DNA of 34,664 nt from assembly GCA_003427395.1 (NCBI GenBank), contig BFEA01000141.1, positions 1,484,329 to 1,518,992 on the forward strand, in the 5' to 3' direction. A program made the translations under genes and the position numbers. Below the pieces are notes generated by a model. It searched no databases, had not been told where the DNA came from, and saw only the letters and a list, made by a program, of their open reading frames with translations. The DNA comes from Chara braunii. Taxonomy: Eukaryota > Streptophyta > Charophyceae > Charales > Characeae. Numbering within the stretch: the stretch's first letter is position 1; each line of letters begins with the position of its first letter. This document shows positions 9,235 through 19,064 of the stretch, in pieces.

Positions 9235-9308
9235 TTTTCCTTCACTGCTTTCTGTTGTTTGTCTGCCCACCCCCCTCCCCCATACCCTCCAGCTTATGTT
9301 CCTTGCTG

Positions 9309-10156
9309 CCGCTTGACATACAACGCATTGTCGTCTCCTGCCGTTTGCCTTACCACTTTATGCCTCGCTGCTTTTGCCTTGCTGCTTTTTGCCTTTTGTT
9401 TTTTTGCTTCACGACCTTTCAACGCATGACAGTGCGCACATTGGTTTTATGCGCTTAGCTGGCTGACGGTTCTTATTCAAGTGTGAACATCCAAGTATTG
9501 CTCATAAGCATACCTTTTGACACAACATGCTGTAACGTCACGGACGTCTTATCACTGCAAAGACATGGACACACGCATGCACACATGCACACACACTGCG
9601 AGCCACACGAAAAGCGACAAGCCTTTTCGTTTTTTTGGTTCAATTGATCGATCAATCAATCAATCAACCAAGAGATATCGCCGTTGAACTCTCCAGCCCC
9701 TCAGGAATTTTTTGATTTCACACATCTGGATTCGACTCAGGACTGTGTTACAACAGTTCAGCGGTCTACCAACTTTTTTTCCCGCCCTCGTCCAATTGCC
9801 CCCAGATCTTTTCTGGGGGTCCCTTGACAATGCGCAAGAGGTGCCATGTGTCTGAAGACACCTGGCCCCTCCCGAACATTCGGGAAACAGGATGTCCAGG
9901 AGCCCCGGACAACTGCCCCAAATGTCTGCCCCAACTGTCCGCCCCAAGTGTCCAGGCTTCGGACTGAATCGGACACTTGGTAATGTAGCATTCTAGTTTC
10001 TTTCTAGTTCAAAGGGGGGGGTGCAAATATTACAAACTGTCCAGTGCCCTCAATCGAGCCAAAGATAATCCCCTTCTACTACCGAACAGCTACACTACAA
10101 TAGCAGTTCACTTTTGACACGCACACACAGTGAAGCCCTGGCTGGCATGGATGTAT
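9309..10156. other. Non-coding flank, likely 3' side of the alanine aminotransferase exon
   Basis: No open frame with recognisable content. It holds simple motifs only: an ATCAATCAATCAATCAA run at 9650-9666 and CACACATGCAC-type dinucleotide stretches at 9570-9597. On the minus strand it lies downstream of the aminotransferase stop codon and could hold its 3' UTR; no convincing polyadenylation signal was identified. Confidence 0.4.
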
Positions 10157-10312
<156 letters not shown>

Positions 10313-10567
10313 TCAACAACCAAATTCCTTTGAAGTTCAATCTATGTTTCTCTTCAAGATGCAAAGAGGAAAACGGTTCAAGTCCTTCGGGACACCCATT
10401 AAATTCAGACGGTACAGAGAAGATTAGCTTGGACACTGGGAAAGGACAAAACACATAAATTGGGAAGAGGGAAAAACGGAAAGGATTCACGTGTCTCAGA
10501 TGTCTCAGAGTTCCAGTCCCGAGTCGCAACTTCCCTTGTAACATAGTCCCTCCAGCAGGAGCATTCT

Positions 10568-10680
10568 GGTAGGCCAGTAGGCCCTAGAAGTACCATAGAG
10601 TGATCCGGTAGGCACTGTAGGTCCTAGAAATCATGTAGAGTCATCCAGTAGGCCACTAGGTCCTAGAAGTCACACACGGG
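10568..10680. repeat. Diverged ~40-bp tandem repeat, about 2.8 copies
   Basis: GGTAGGCC...CCTAGAAGT...TAGAGT.ATCC starts at 10568, 10607 and 10647 (periods 39 and 40). The copies differ by several substitutions. Similar GTAGGCCAGTA wording occurs inside LTR C at 31198-31208, possibly by chance. Confidence 0.6.
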
Positions 10681-10992
10681 CCTAGACCAATATTTGTCGG
10701 TGCCTGTCAAAGGGCGACAAGCAGCTTAGTCCCAGGAAAGTCCGTGAAACATCCAGATGTGTCGAAAACAGACTGCAGCTGACAGGCAGGCATTTGGGTG
10801 CCATTCCGGAAAGATCCAAAATTGCCAACTGCAGCAGCAGCAAGTACATAAGGGTGGCCGAAGCAGAGAGTCAACACAACTTCCTTTTCGCAGTTTTGTG
10901 CGGGCGGACATGGGTGGGAGTTGACTGTAGGAGAAAGACATTCACAGAGACAGAGAAAGGGCTGTGTGTTGCAACCTGTCACCACAACAACC

Positions 10993-11124
10993 CCTTTTCC
11001 ACCCAGAAGAGTAGATCCAAAATTGGAACAGCTTTACCTTTTCCACCCAGAAGAGTAGATCCAAAATTGGAACAGCTTTACCTTTTCCACCCAGAAGACT
11101 AGATCCAAAATTGAAACAGCTTTA
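10993..11124. repeat. 44-bp tandem repeat, three copies
   Basis: The unit beginning CCTTTTCCACCCAGAAGAGT is repeated at 10993, 11037 and 11081. The first two copies are identical and the third has a few changes (GACT for GAGT, TTGAAA for TTGGAA). No coding role is seen. Confidence 0.85.
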
Positions 11125-11674
11125 CCTCCATAGCAAACAACACCAAGCACACTAAAACCATTATGTCGCCTCTTCCTTGTGTGGTCCTTTCTTGGCTTCC
11201 CTTATTTTGGCTTTGTGCGGATTTTCTCATTCATTGTTGAGGAAGAGTGATTCGTACCTGTTACTTGTTGGCCACCATAGCCATCCGGATACTTGTATAC
11301 CACTCGTTGTACCAAAGACAGAGTTGCGAGATTGTTGATTTGTGTGCAACTTGTGTGGAAAAAGACTCATGCGTGAAGCCTTGTGTGTGTGTCCAGTTGG
11401 TGAAGAGTGAGCGTGAACAGCTGTCTGAAAGTGTGGATCATTGCAAAAGGATCAAGCATGGAGATCTGACGATGCCTCCATATGGAGCAGCGCCCCCCTC
11501 GCACTCAGTGTCAAGGCCCTCTCCATGATGCGGTTTGCCACATCTATCTCACTTCCATCACAGGAATTCCTAAAGATCATTACAAGACGAGGTGCTGCAT
11601 ACTTATAGGCAGGGTGATGCCTTCCCAAAGAAGAGGTTCTCCATGAAGGGTCTTTTCTGGGTCATGAACATGTG
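11125..11674. other. Unassigned DNA between the host exon and element A
   Basis: A minus-strand open stretch at about 11457-11655 reads HPAYKYAAPRLVMIFRN...SEIDVANRIMERAL, and a plus-strand frame at 11247-11528 is cysteine-rich; neither resembles a family I can name. No splice signals around them are convincing. The boundary with the LTR remnant is at about 11675. Confidence 0.3.
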
Positions 11675-12200
11675 CTCCTTGCACAAGTCGCTGTAGCAGC
11701 GCTTACGCATGGCTCACGCAGGAATGAATGAATGGCTGGGCGCTGCCTCTTGATTTATACTTCTGAAACTCGGTGGTCTGCCCCTTTCCATCGGCCCATG
11801 GTGCTCACAGTCCCTCATGGTACTTGCTGGACCGGACTGGGACTGACTGGACCTTACCGCTGACTGACTGTGGACTCACTGCTAACCTACCGTAGTCGTA
11901 CTGCAATTGCACTGCAGTTTAGTCCACCACTTGACTCCTTGCCCACTTGCCCACTTGCTGACCTTCTAGAAGGACTACAGCTAGGCTTCTGGAACTCGCT
12001 AAGACTCCTGCTCTATAGATCTACAGATCGAACCCCTGCTTCCTTTGGGACCCTACGACAGACTACTAACTGTTACAAATACACAGGTCGCAGGTTCAAC
12101 TCTCGGGGTCTACATGGATACTGTACACAGGTAGGGCAAGGTCTAGGGATCGAACCTTGGGATCTGCATCTGCTACTGCTAAGAGGTGAAAACCGTTTCA
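11675..12200 (-). repeat. Element A 3' LTR, truncated (U3 plus the start of R)
   Basis: It begins on the minus strand at 12200 with TGAAACGGTTTTCACC right after a purine-rich stretch (GGACGGCGGGAG, 12201-12212), as expected for PPT/U3. It matches the U3 of the 5' LTR and carries one copy of the TATA-like TATAAAT (minus, 11753-11759). Similarity ends at about 11675, so most of R and all of U5 (about 320 bp) are missing. It lacks the internal duplications seen in the 5' LTR. Confidence 0.75.
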
Positions 12201-12212
12201 CTCCCGCCGTCC
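12201..12212 (-). promoter_or_regulatory. Element A polypurine tract (imperfect)
   Basis: Minus strand GGACGGCGGGAG directly abuts the TG of the 3' LTR. The position is right for the plus-strand primer of reverse transcription; one C interrupts the purines on each side of the middle. Confidence 0.5.
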
Positions 12213-12275
12213 TAAATTCGAGGTCCTCCGAGAATATTTCAGTCCAAGGCAGGACCTTTACCCTTCTTATCACAC

Positions 12276-12962
12276 TCATAAGCTCTGACTATGTCGGGAG
12301 CTGTTTCTAGAAGCTGTTCTTGTGAACCAGCGGTAGTCTTCTGGTTCCTGATAAGCAAACCGGACCTTATACTGTTTCTGGGGACGACCCCTACCTCCTG
12401 TTCTGAACACATCCTCATCTACAATGCCGTCGATGTCATAACTTCCGTCCATATCCGGGGGGATCATGGATCTTCTTGAAGGGAACTGTTGACTTGTGAC
12501 ACACGGCAACAGCTTTGAAGCATGGAACACAGGGTATGTGTGGAGGTGTGCTGGTATCTCTATAGTGTAGGACGGTCCATCTTCTCCGCCCTTGACTTCT
12601 AGAACCGGCCACGGTCCTCTATATGCAGGCAGCAATTTCTGCGAGATGTGCTCCTCAGGTGCAAACTCTTTGGACTTGACCCAGACTAAGTCGCCTACTT
12701 GGAATTGAGACGGGCAACTATGCTTGTTGGCCTGTTCTATCATTCTGTGCTGGGCCTTCCCGAGGTTTTCAACAACTGTTGCTAGTTCTTTCTCGTGCTG
12801 TACTGCGAACTTCCTGGTACCGGGCGGTAGTCTGTGAATCTGATCCCGGTTCAGTCCTTCGATCGGTCTGCGTGGTCTAAAGGACTTGTGCANCTCATTG
12901 GGAGTGCGGCAGGTGGATAGATGCACGCTGTTGTTGTATGCACTAGCTACNTTAGGCAACAT
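12276..12962 (-). pseudogene. Element A integrase carboxy part and chromodomain-like tail
   Basis: The frame continues the integrase after a frameshift at about 12963. It contains SAYNNSVHLSTCRTPNE, the long helical part, FQVGDLVWVKSKEF, LLPAYRGPWPVLE (the GPY/F module of chromovirus integrases), then PVFHASKLLP and a last segment DIDGIVDEDVFR...QYKVRFAYQEPEDYRWFTR. That last segment resembles a chromodomain (QYxVRF...Y...D.RWxTR) but is diverged. Chromodomains of this class steer integration to marked chromatin. Two codons contain N. The stop is at 12276. Confidence 0.75.
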
Positions 12963-12963
12963 C

Positions 12964-14223
12964 TCATCCCAGGTTGATCTGATCTGGTCTAATGTACATG
13001 CGCAGAACTTGCTGTAGGATCTTGTTCATCTGTTCTGTCTGACCATTGGTCTCTGGATGGCAGCCAGACGACATTAACAACTTACATCCGTAAACTCTCT
13101 TGAGTTCTTGCCAGTTCTGGCTGGTGAAACGACTATCTCTATCGCTAACTATGGATAATGGGATTCCGTTCTCACTAACCCAATGATCAAAAAACTTCTG
13201 CATAACTAATTTGGTACGTGCCTCTGCAGGCAAGGGAACAAAAACGGCATACTTGCTAAAACGGTCAACTACGACCATGACTTGGCTCTTGCCATGCCTA
13301 CTCTTGACTTGAGTATCCATGAAGACTATGGACACCGAGTCTCCAGGTCGATCAGGAATAGGCAGCGGTATGAGAAGACCTAGGGGCGCACATGTAGTAG
13401 TCTTATTTCTTTGGCAAACTTTGCAACTGCGAACATACTCTATGCAGTCATTCTTCATCCTTGGCCAGGTGTACGCACGCATCAGAGCTAATGTCTTCTG
13501 CCAACCGAAGTGTCCCTCTGTGTCATGGCATTCCCCTAGGATCAGACTGCGGATTTTCTCATTATTGGGAATGCATAGGCGGTCGAATACATCTGTCTTC
13601 TCAAACAGCAATCCTTTTGTAGTGCGGTAATGTGGTTCGGTCTCTTGGGCCTCCTTAACCCTCTTGAGGAGGTCACAATAGATAGGGTCATGTGCATACG
13701 CTTGCTTTACTTTCTCCTGCAGGTCTCTCCCTATATCCAGATAGTGTACTATGGCTCCGAAGTAGCCTGATCTTCTACTCGGAGCGTCCGCAACTACGTT
13801 GTACTTGCCCTTCACTAGCTTGAGCTCAAAGTCATACTGGTCTATTTCAGCGGCCCACCTAGTTAGCTTAGGTGTCATCTTGGCCTGAGTCTTTAACCAA
13901 CGAAGCGTCTCATGGTCAAAATACACTTTGAAGTGCCTCCCAAGCAGGTAATGCTTCCAGTGCTCTAGCACCTGCCTGAGAGCGTAGAGTTCTCTCTCGT
14001 ACGTCGAGGTGGCTACCTTCTCTGAGGGCATCCTCGCTGACATGAACTCTACGGGTCTATAGCCATTGCCATCGTCTTGCTGCGACACGACGCCTATCCC
14101 ATACTGACTTGCATCCGTGGTGACGACAAATGGCAAAGATGGATCGGCTACTTTGAGGACGGGGTACTCTATCAGTGCGCGTTTTAACTTCTTTAGCGCA
14201 GACGTACAGTCTTTGTCCCATTG
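12964..14223 (-). pseudogene. Element A RNase H and integrase catalytic core
   Basis: The frame is open from just after a TAG (14224-14226) to about 12964. RNase H: VVTTDASQYGIGVVSQQ, ERELYALRQVLEHWKHYLLG, FDHETLRWL and VADAPSRR, where the family usually has ADALSRR. Integrase: the H-H-C-C zinc finger (HDTEGHFGWQK ... CKVCQRNK), then FMD, VSDRDSRFTSQNW and HPETNGQTEQ, with exactly 35 residues between the second Asp and the Glu (DX35E). All catalytic residues I can check are present, so this segment is the best preserved part of element A. Function: removal of the RNA template and insertion of the cDNA. Confidence 0.85.
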
Positions 14224-14237
14224 CTAGATTGCCTCTT

Positions 14238-15366
14238 TCATAAGCAACATGCACAGGGAGCGGCGATAGTAAAGAAGTTCCTCACGCACTTCCTATAGTA
14301 GTTAGCTGGACCTAAGAACGACCGCAACTCTGTCAATGTGCGGGGCGTCGGCCAGTCTCTAATCGCCGCGATCTTGCTGTCCTCTGGCTTAATGTCGTCT
14401 CCATCTAATACGTGGCCCACTCGCACTTCTTTGCATTGATCTTGAAGTTAGCCTCTCGTAGTTTCGCCAAGACCTGCCTCAGATGACCCTGGTGCTCCTG
14501 GAGGTTCCTACTGAAAACTAATATATCATCTAAGCAGACTACTGCAAACTTATTTAACCATGGTCTTAACAAATCATTGATACAACGCTGAAAGGTGGTT
14601 GGCGCGTTGGTTAGTCCAAAGGGCATCACTATGAACTCATAGTGCCCATATCTGGTCCGGAACGCAGTCTTGTACTCGTCATCATGATGGACTTTTATCT
14701 GATGATAACCGGACTTTAGATCTATCTTAGAAAAATACTTACACAACCCTGCAACCGATCTAGAAGATCGTCTATCCTGGGCAGCGGCTCAACATTCTTC
14801 ACAGTAATCGCATTCAAACCCCTATAGTCTATACACATACGAAGCTCTCCTTCCATCTTGGGGACAAACAGGACTGGTGCTCCAAAAGGAGACGAACTGG
14901 GCCTGATCCAACCCTTCTCAAGGATCCCGTCTAACTGCTTGCGCACCTCCTCTAACTCTCTAGGGGACATCCGATAGACTACTCCCTTAGGAGTTTTACT
15001 GCCACGATCTATCTTTATCCTGTGCTGGATGGGTCGCGGCACTACTCCTGTCGGCGACTCAGTCAAGTCTTTAAACTCCTCCAGCAGCTTGGCAATGGTT
15101 GGATCTGTGGAAGTCACCTCTTCCTTAGCCTCAGTGACAGGTCTAACATAAACTACAAAGACCTGTTCCTCTAATCGCTCCTTCTTTACTAACCGCGCGA
15201 ACGTGGGAGCACTGAGACAACAATGTGCCAGAGTGTTATCTACACCTGACACATGAAACAGGCGGGCAGTCTTAACCTCGCCTGACGGACTAGGGAGCCT
15301 ACACTCATGCTCTCTCAAATGGAGTGTGGCCCCTGCTGCCTCTCCCCAATCCATTCCTAACACCAT
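14238..15366 (-). pseudogene. Element A reverse transcriptase, frameshifted
   Basis: Three stretches make up the RT. 15366-14722 holds VLGMDWG at the protease exit, then [40 protein letters not shown] and [15 protein letters not shown]. 14746-14405 holds [29 protein letters not shown] and CLDDILVFS. 14426-14238 holds the connection AAIRDWPTPRTLTELRSFLG. The active-site box is CLDD rather than YLDD; both aspartates remain. Frameshifts lie near 14735 and 14415, and a stop separates this from RNase H. Confidence 0.85.
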
Positions 15367-15379
15367 ATCAAAAAGAAGG

Positions 15380-15922
15380 TCATCCTGTTTCGAGGAGAGT
15401 CAGGGAATGGAGAACTTTTTCCACCTTCCCATCCTTCTCTAGGCGAAAGTAGGCCTGGACTCCCTCTACATAGTCCTCAACACGCATTGTGCGGTTGTCT
15501 GCGAGGACACTGACTATAGGGTCTGCTAACTTTTGGACTTCTAATCCTAGCCTTAGCTTTTTCAGCGCTCTGCGGCTAATATAACTGCGGGTGGCCCCTG
15601 AATCTATAAGGGCCCCTACTCTACTTCTAAACACCTCTACGTCTACTAAGATCAGTTGTCCCTTACTCTCCTTCTTCATTTTGGCCCTGGCTGGCATTAT
15701 CTCCTTCAGCTCATCTACCACGCCTGTGAGGGACGTGCCTAGAGAGACGCTAACACAAGCAGTCTCTGGAAAGCTAGCTAGGCACGGGCCTGCAACCTCT
15801 GCTGTAGGCTCACGTGGTTTGGGAGTTTCCTGTTCGCGCGCGCTCGCTTCCCCACATGGCCTTGAAGTAGGGGCAGTTGCGACCCCTACTGGCGGCTGCC
15901 TTTTGACTGTTGAGCAGCCCAA
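15380..15922 (-). pseudogene. Element A aspartic protease (retropepsin)
   Basis: A 180-codon open frame with GALIDSGATRSYISRRALKK. The catalytic DSG is at residues 107-109 (Asp codon about 15602-15604) and is followed by the beta-rich VLADNRTM...VEDYVEGVQAYFRLE. This is the protease that cleaves Gag-Pol. The amino part is a low-complexity linker after the zinc knuckle. The frame is lost at 15380, one base out of step with the [11 protein letters not shown] that leads into RT. Confidence 0.8.
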
Positions 15923-16362
15923 CGGGCCGGTCTATACTTAGGACAAAATTTAATAACGTGGGCCGGGTCACCACAAAACACGCACTGACCCAGGTCCACG
16001 CGTTCCAGCCATAAGCTGGCCCAAGCCCAGATCCTCCCAAGGCCTGCCGTGTGGCAAGCCTGGGTGCCATCCTCCTTGAGGTGCCCTTCCACCTCGTCGC
16101 TGTGGGGACCGACAAGAACCCTGGCGATTTGGCGGGGGACCTTGACCCCTACCTCCCACTTGGGAGTTCCCTTGTCCGCCAACCCCCTCTGCGCCCGATC
16201 CTCGGCCTCCCATGGCCTGGCCCCTTTGGCCCTGGCCTCCTCCTCTACTTTGTGGCCTCCCTCCGGCCGCGACAACAGCATAGGACCTCCCTTGTCCCAC
16301 ACTACTGTCCTCCTCCTCAAGGCCCCACTCAATCTAACTATACGGGACCTCATCTGTACCAC
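15886..16362 (-). pseudogene. Element A nucleocapsid part of Gag with CCHC zinc knuckle
   Basis: The frame carries an Arg/Gly-rich linker and then CVFCGDPAHVIKFC, a CX2CX4HX4C retroviral-type knuckle that binds the element RNA. It is separated from the capsid part (from 16481) by about 120 bp without a clean frame, so at least one indel lies between. Confidence 0.7.
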
Positions 16363-16480
16363 CTTCCTCTAAAGTAAGGATCATATGATTCTTGGCCCTT
16401 ACTTGGCCTAATCTGGTACGGCCTTTCCACTTCTTCCCCTTGTCCAGGTCCTTATGCCAGAAAGTGGTAACTGGCATGGA

Positions 16481-17088
16481 CTATGACTCATACAGGACCA
16501 CTTCCCTACTCAACGCATCATAAGTGATGCCGGCCTGTTGAGACTTGTCAAAGAAGTGCCCACGCAGGGGCTCGGGCATGGCACGATAAAACAATTGGAC
16601 CAATTGGGTCTCAGTGACCCCATGGTCTGGGACGACTACTAAGTCGTCCATGACACCCTTGAGAGCTCTTGCACTCCACTGTCGCGAGTGGTTCGTCTGC
16701 AACTTATCAGAGGCCCTGACGCCTCTCGTTGGATCAACAAATCGCTCCCTCAGGAGCTTGAAGAATTGAGGAAAGGTGGTGATCTTGGAATATGCAACCA
16801 TGTTGTTTTCACAACCGGCTGCGCTCGCAAGGGACCTAGCAAAACTAGTCGCCTCATCCTTAAGGGCGTGGAAGGCCACGAGGACTTGTTCCTCTGTCAG
16901 GATATGATGTAAATACACATAATTGTTGATACTGGCCTCCCAATTGTCAAAGTTCTCCTCCTTCTTTCCCTGTATGCATCTGGGAATTTGAGCTTTACGG
17001 ACTCTTTACGAGGTCTGGCCTCGCTCTCTACAGCGGCTATCGCTTTGGCACCTTCAATGGTCAAAGTCTTGGTCAACGCCTTGGTCAA
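16481..17088 (-). pseudogene. Element A Gag capsid region, frameshifted
   Basis: Two overlapping minus-strand frames (17088-16897 and 16918-16481) read as one Gag when joined. The first ends in KLKFPDAYRE; the second has YLHHILTEEQVLVAFHALKD, FFKLLRERFVDP and LVQLFYRAMPEPLRGHF, typical of retrotransposon Gag capsid (the F...L...RF..P pattern). The frameshift is near 16910-16960. The start is uncertain because the region upstream is the GRTCAAC array. Confidence 0.7.
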
Positions 17089-17177
17089 CGCCGGTCAACA
17101 CTGCGATCAACCCCCGATCAACCCCCGATCAACTCCGATCAACACCGGTCAACTCTCCCGGTCAACCCTTCGATCAG
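17059..17177. repeat. Array of eleven GRTCAAC-type 7-mers near the gag start
   Basis: Plus strand GGTCAAC and GATCAAC recur eleven times with minor variants (first GGTCAAAG at 17059, last GATCAG at 17172). On the element's sense strand they read GTTGACC/GTTGATC, containing the W-box core TTGAC. The array overlaps the presumed Gag amino end. Confidence 0.7.
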
Positions 17178-17424
17178 CTAGGGCTGCCGGCTTCTCATTC
17201 CTTCACCAACCTTCCTCTTCCCTTCACCTTCCTCGCCTCCTTTCACCCTGCTGTCTTCTTTCTCGTTCTCTTTTTTTTTTTGTTTTTGTTCACCTCTTCT
17301 TCTTCCTCTCCTCAGCTATGGCTTCTCACCCTACTCGGTCTCTCCCCCTCTGTCCTCTCTCTCTCCCTTCCTCGTCACTCCGTGGTCAAGCTCCGTGGCT
17401 ATGGCCGCAATCTTCTTCTTCGTG

Positions 17425-17535
17425 NNNNNNNNNNNNNNNNNNNNNNNNNNNNNNNNNNNNNNNNNNNNNNNNNNNNNNNNNNNNNNNNNNNNNNNNNNNN
17501 NNNNNNNNNNNNNNNNNNNNNNNNNNNNNNNNNNN
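17425..17535. other. Assembly gap (111 N)
   Basis: Run of N next to a long CT repeat; sequence unknown. It lies in the leader of element A between PBS and gag. Confidence 0.99.

Positions 17536-17604
<69 letters not shown>
17536..17604. repeat. (CT)n microsatellite, about 34 units
   Basis: Uninterrupted CT dinucleotides directly beside the gap, so the true length is unknown and probably longer. Confidence 0.95.
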
Positions 17605-17607
<3 letters not shown>

Positions 17608-17762
17608 CTTCTTCTTCGCCGTGGTCTTCTCAGCAGGTGCGCGGCGGCTTCTCCAACTTCGGGTCCGCTATGGCGGACTACAAGTCTACAACCCTCGGCG
17701 GCCACCTCTGCTATGGCGCATCCGGCCCTGCACACGACGGCGCGCATGGAATAGCGGGTACC

Positions 17763-17776
17763 TCCTCCAATACCAA
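17763..17776 (-). promoter_or_regulatory. Element A primer binding site (iMet-like)
   Basis: Minus strand TTGGTATTGGAGGA follows directly after TGCA at the LTR end. TGGTAT plus GAG agree with the plant initiator-Met PBS consensus TGGTATCAGAGC at 9 of 12 positions. Elements B and C have better matches at the same place. Confidence 0.6.
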
Positions 17777-18077
17777 TGCAATCAGACTCGTTCTCATTCA
17801 CACTTTTCATGCATGTAAATAGTAGCGCAGCAAACTGGCGACATGCGCCCACTCGAAACTCAGAGATGTGGCATCCAGATACGAGTTCACTTTCAATAGG
17901 CTATGGCGACTCAGCGCCCACACAGCTCACTGTTCACATACACCGGATCACCCTGGATATCCCACACGCGTCACTCTGAACACTCACACATACACACACA
18001 CACTTCACACTAACTACAGCTATGGCAGCTATGGCTGCCTCTATCCTATCGCTATGCTACACTCCTCTCTCTCGCCC

Positions 18078-18900
18078 ACTTCAGCTCCGGGCTCTCTGCA
18101 GACCTCCTTGCACAAGTCGCTGTGGCAGCGCTGTCGCATGGCTCACGCAGGAATGAATGAATGGCTGGGTGCTGCCTCTTGATTTATACTTCTGAAACTC
18201 GATGGTCTGACCCTTTCCATCGGCCCATGGTGCTCACAGTCCCTCGTGGTACTTGCTGGACCGGACTGGGACTGACTGGACCTTACAGCTGACTGACTGT
18301 GGACTCACTGCTAACCTTCCGTAGTCGTACTGCAATTGCACTGCAGTTTAGTCCACCACTTGACTCACCGCTTGCCCACTTGCCCACTTGCTGACCTTCT
18401 AGGACTACAGCTAGGCTTCTGGAACTCGCTAAGACTCCTACCCTATAGATCTACAGATCGAACCCCTGCTTCCTTTGGGACCCTACTTCAGCTCCGGGCT
18501 CTCTGCAGACCTCCTTGCACAAGTCGCTGTGGCAGCGCTTCCGCATGGCTCACGCAGGAATGAATGAATGTCTGGGCGCTGCCTCTTGATTTATACTTCT
18601 GAAAGTCTGGGCGCTGCCTCTTGATTTATACTTCTGAAACTCGGTGGTCTGCCCCTTTCCATCGGCCCATGGTGCTCACATTCCCTCGTGGTACTTGCTG
18701 GACCGGACTGGGACTGACTGGACCTTACCGCTGACTGACTGTGGACTCACTGCTAACCTACCGTAGTCGTACTGCAATTGAACTGCAGTTTAGTCCACCA
18801 CTTGACTCACCACTTGCCCACTTGCCCACTTGCTGACCTTCTAGAAGGACTACAGCTAGGCTTCTGGAATTCGCTAAGACTCCTACTCTATAGATCTACA
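18078..18900 (-). repeat. 407-bp tandem duplication inside the 5' LTR
   Basis: ACTTCAGCTCCGGGCTCTCT starts at 18078 and again at 18485, and the following ~400 bp are repeated with small differences. The second unit also carries the 35-bp tandem TCTGGGCGCTGCCTCTTGAT (18571 and 18606). The result is a doubled R-start/TATA/U3-proximal block. Confidence 0.8.
18182..18188 (-). promoter_or_regulatory. TATA-like box in element A LTR
   Basis: TATAAAT on the minus strand. It recurs in the duplicated units near 18589-18595 and 18624-18630 and in the 3' LTR at 11753-11759. The inferred RNA start (18174) is only 14 nt below its first base, shorter than the usual 25-32, so the exact start is uncertain. 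Confidence 0.45.
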
Positions 18901-19064
18901 GATCGAACCCCTGCTTCCTTTGGGACCCTACGACAGACTACTAACTGTTGCTAAGACTCCTACTCTATAGATCTACAGATCGAACCCCTGCTTCCTTAGG
19001 GACCCTACGACAGACTACTAACTGTTGCTAAGACTCCTACTCTATAGATCTACAGATCGAACCA
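18874..19064 (-). repeat. 77-bp tandem repeat with a B-box-like core, 2.5 copies
   Basis: CTAAGACTCCTACTCTATAG starts at 18874, 18951 and 19028, an exact 77-bp period; the third copy is cut after GATCGAACC. On the minus strand each unit has GGGGTTCGATCTG, similar to the pol III B box GGTTCGANTCC. The 3' LTR has a single unit, so the array grew after or during the last transposition. Confidence 0.8.

Larger units (their letters stand above)
9026..9308. repeat. 68-bp direct repeats flanking a U2-derived insert
   Basis: A stretch with TGTTGTTTGTCTGCCCACCC ... CAGCTTATGTTCCTTGCTG occurs at 9026-9093 and again at 9241-9308, nearly identical. The 147 bp between them contain the reverse-complemented U2 snRNA start (9091-9143) and a 31-bp tandem pair. 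The copies differ at only a few positions, so the duplication looks fairly recent. Confidence 0.75.

Noticed and set aside
9642-9668. ATCA repeats as a CRISPR-like or regulatory array
   Set aside because: A simple 4-bp microsatellite; no spacers.
11457-11655. Minus-strand peptide containing SEIDVANRIMERAL as a host exon
   Set aside because: No family recognised and no clear splice sites; could be chance.
11870-12310. 146-codon plus-strand frame
   Set aside because: Lies inside the 3' LTR of element A and runs across its boundary; antisense to the element.
17331-17852. Arg/Glu alternating frame across the gap
   Set aside because: Product of the CT/GA microsatellite and the N run.
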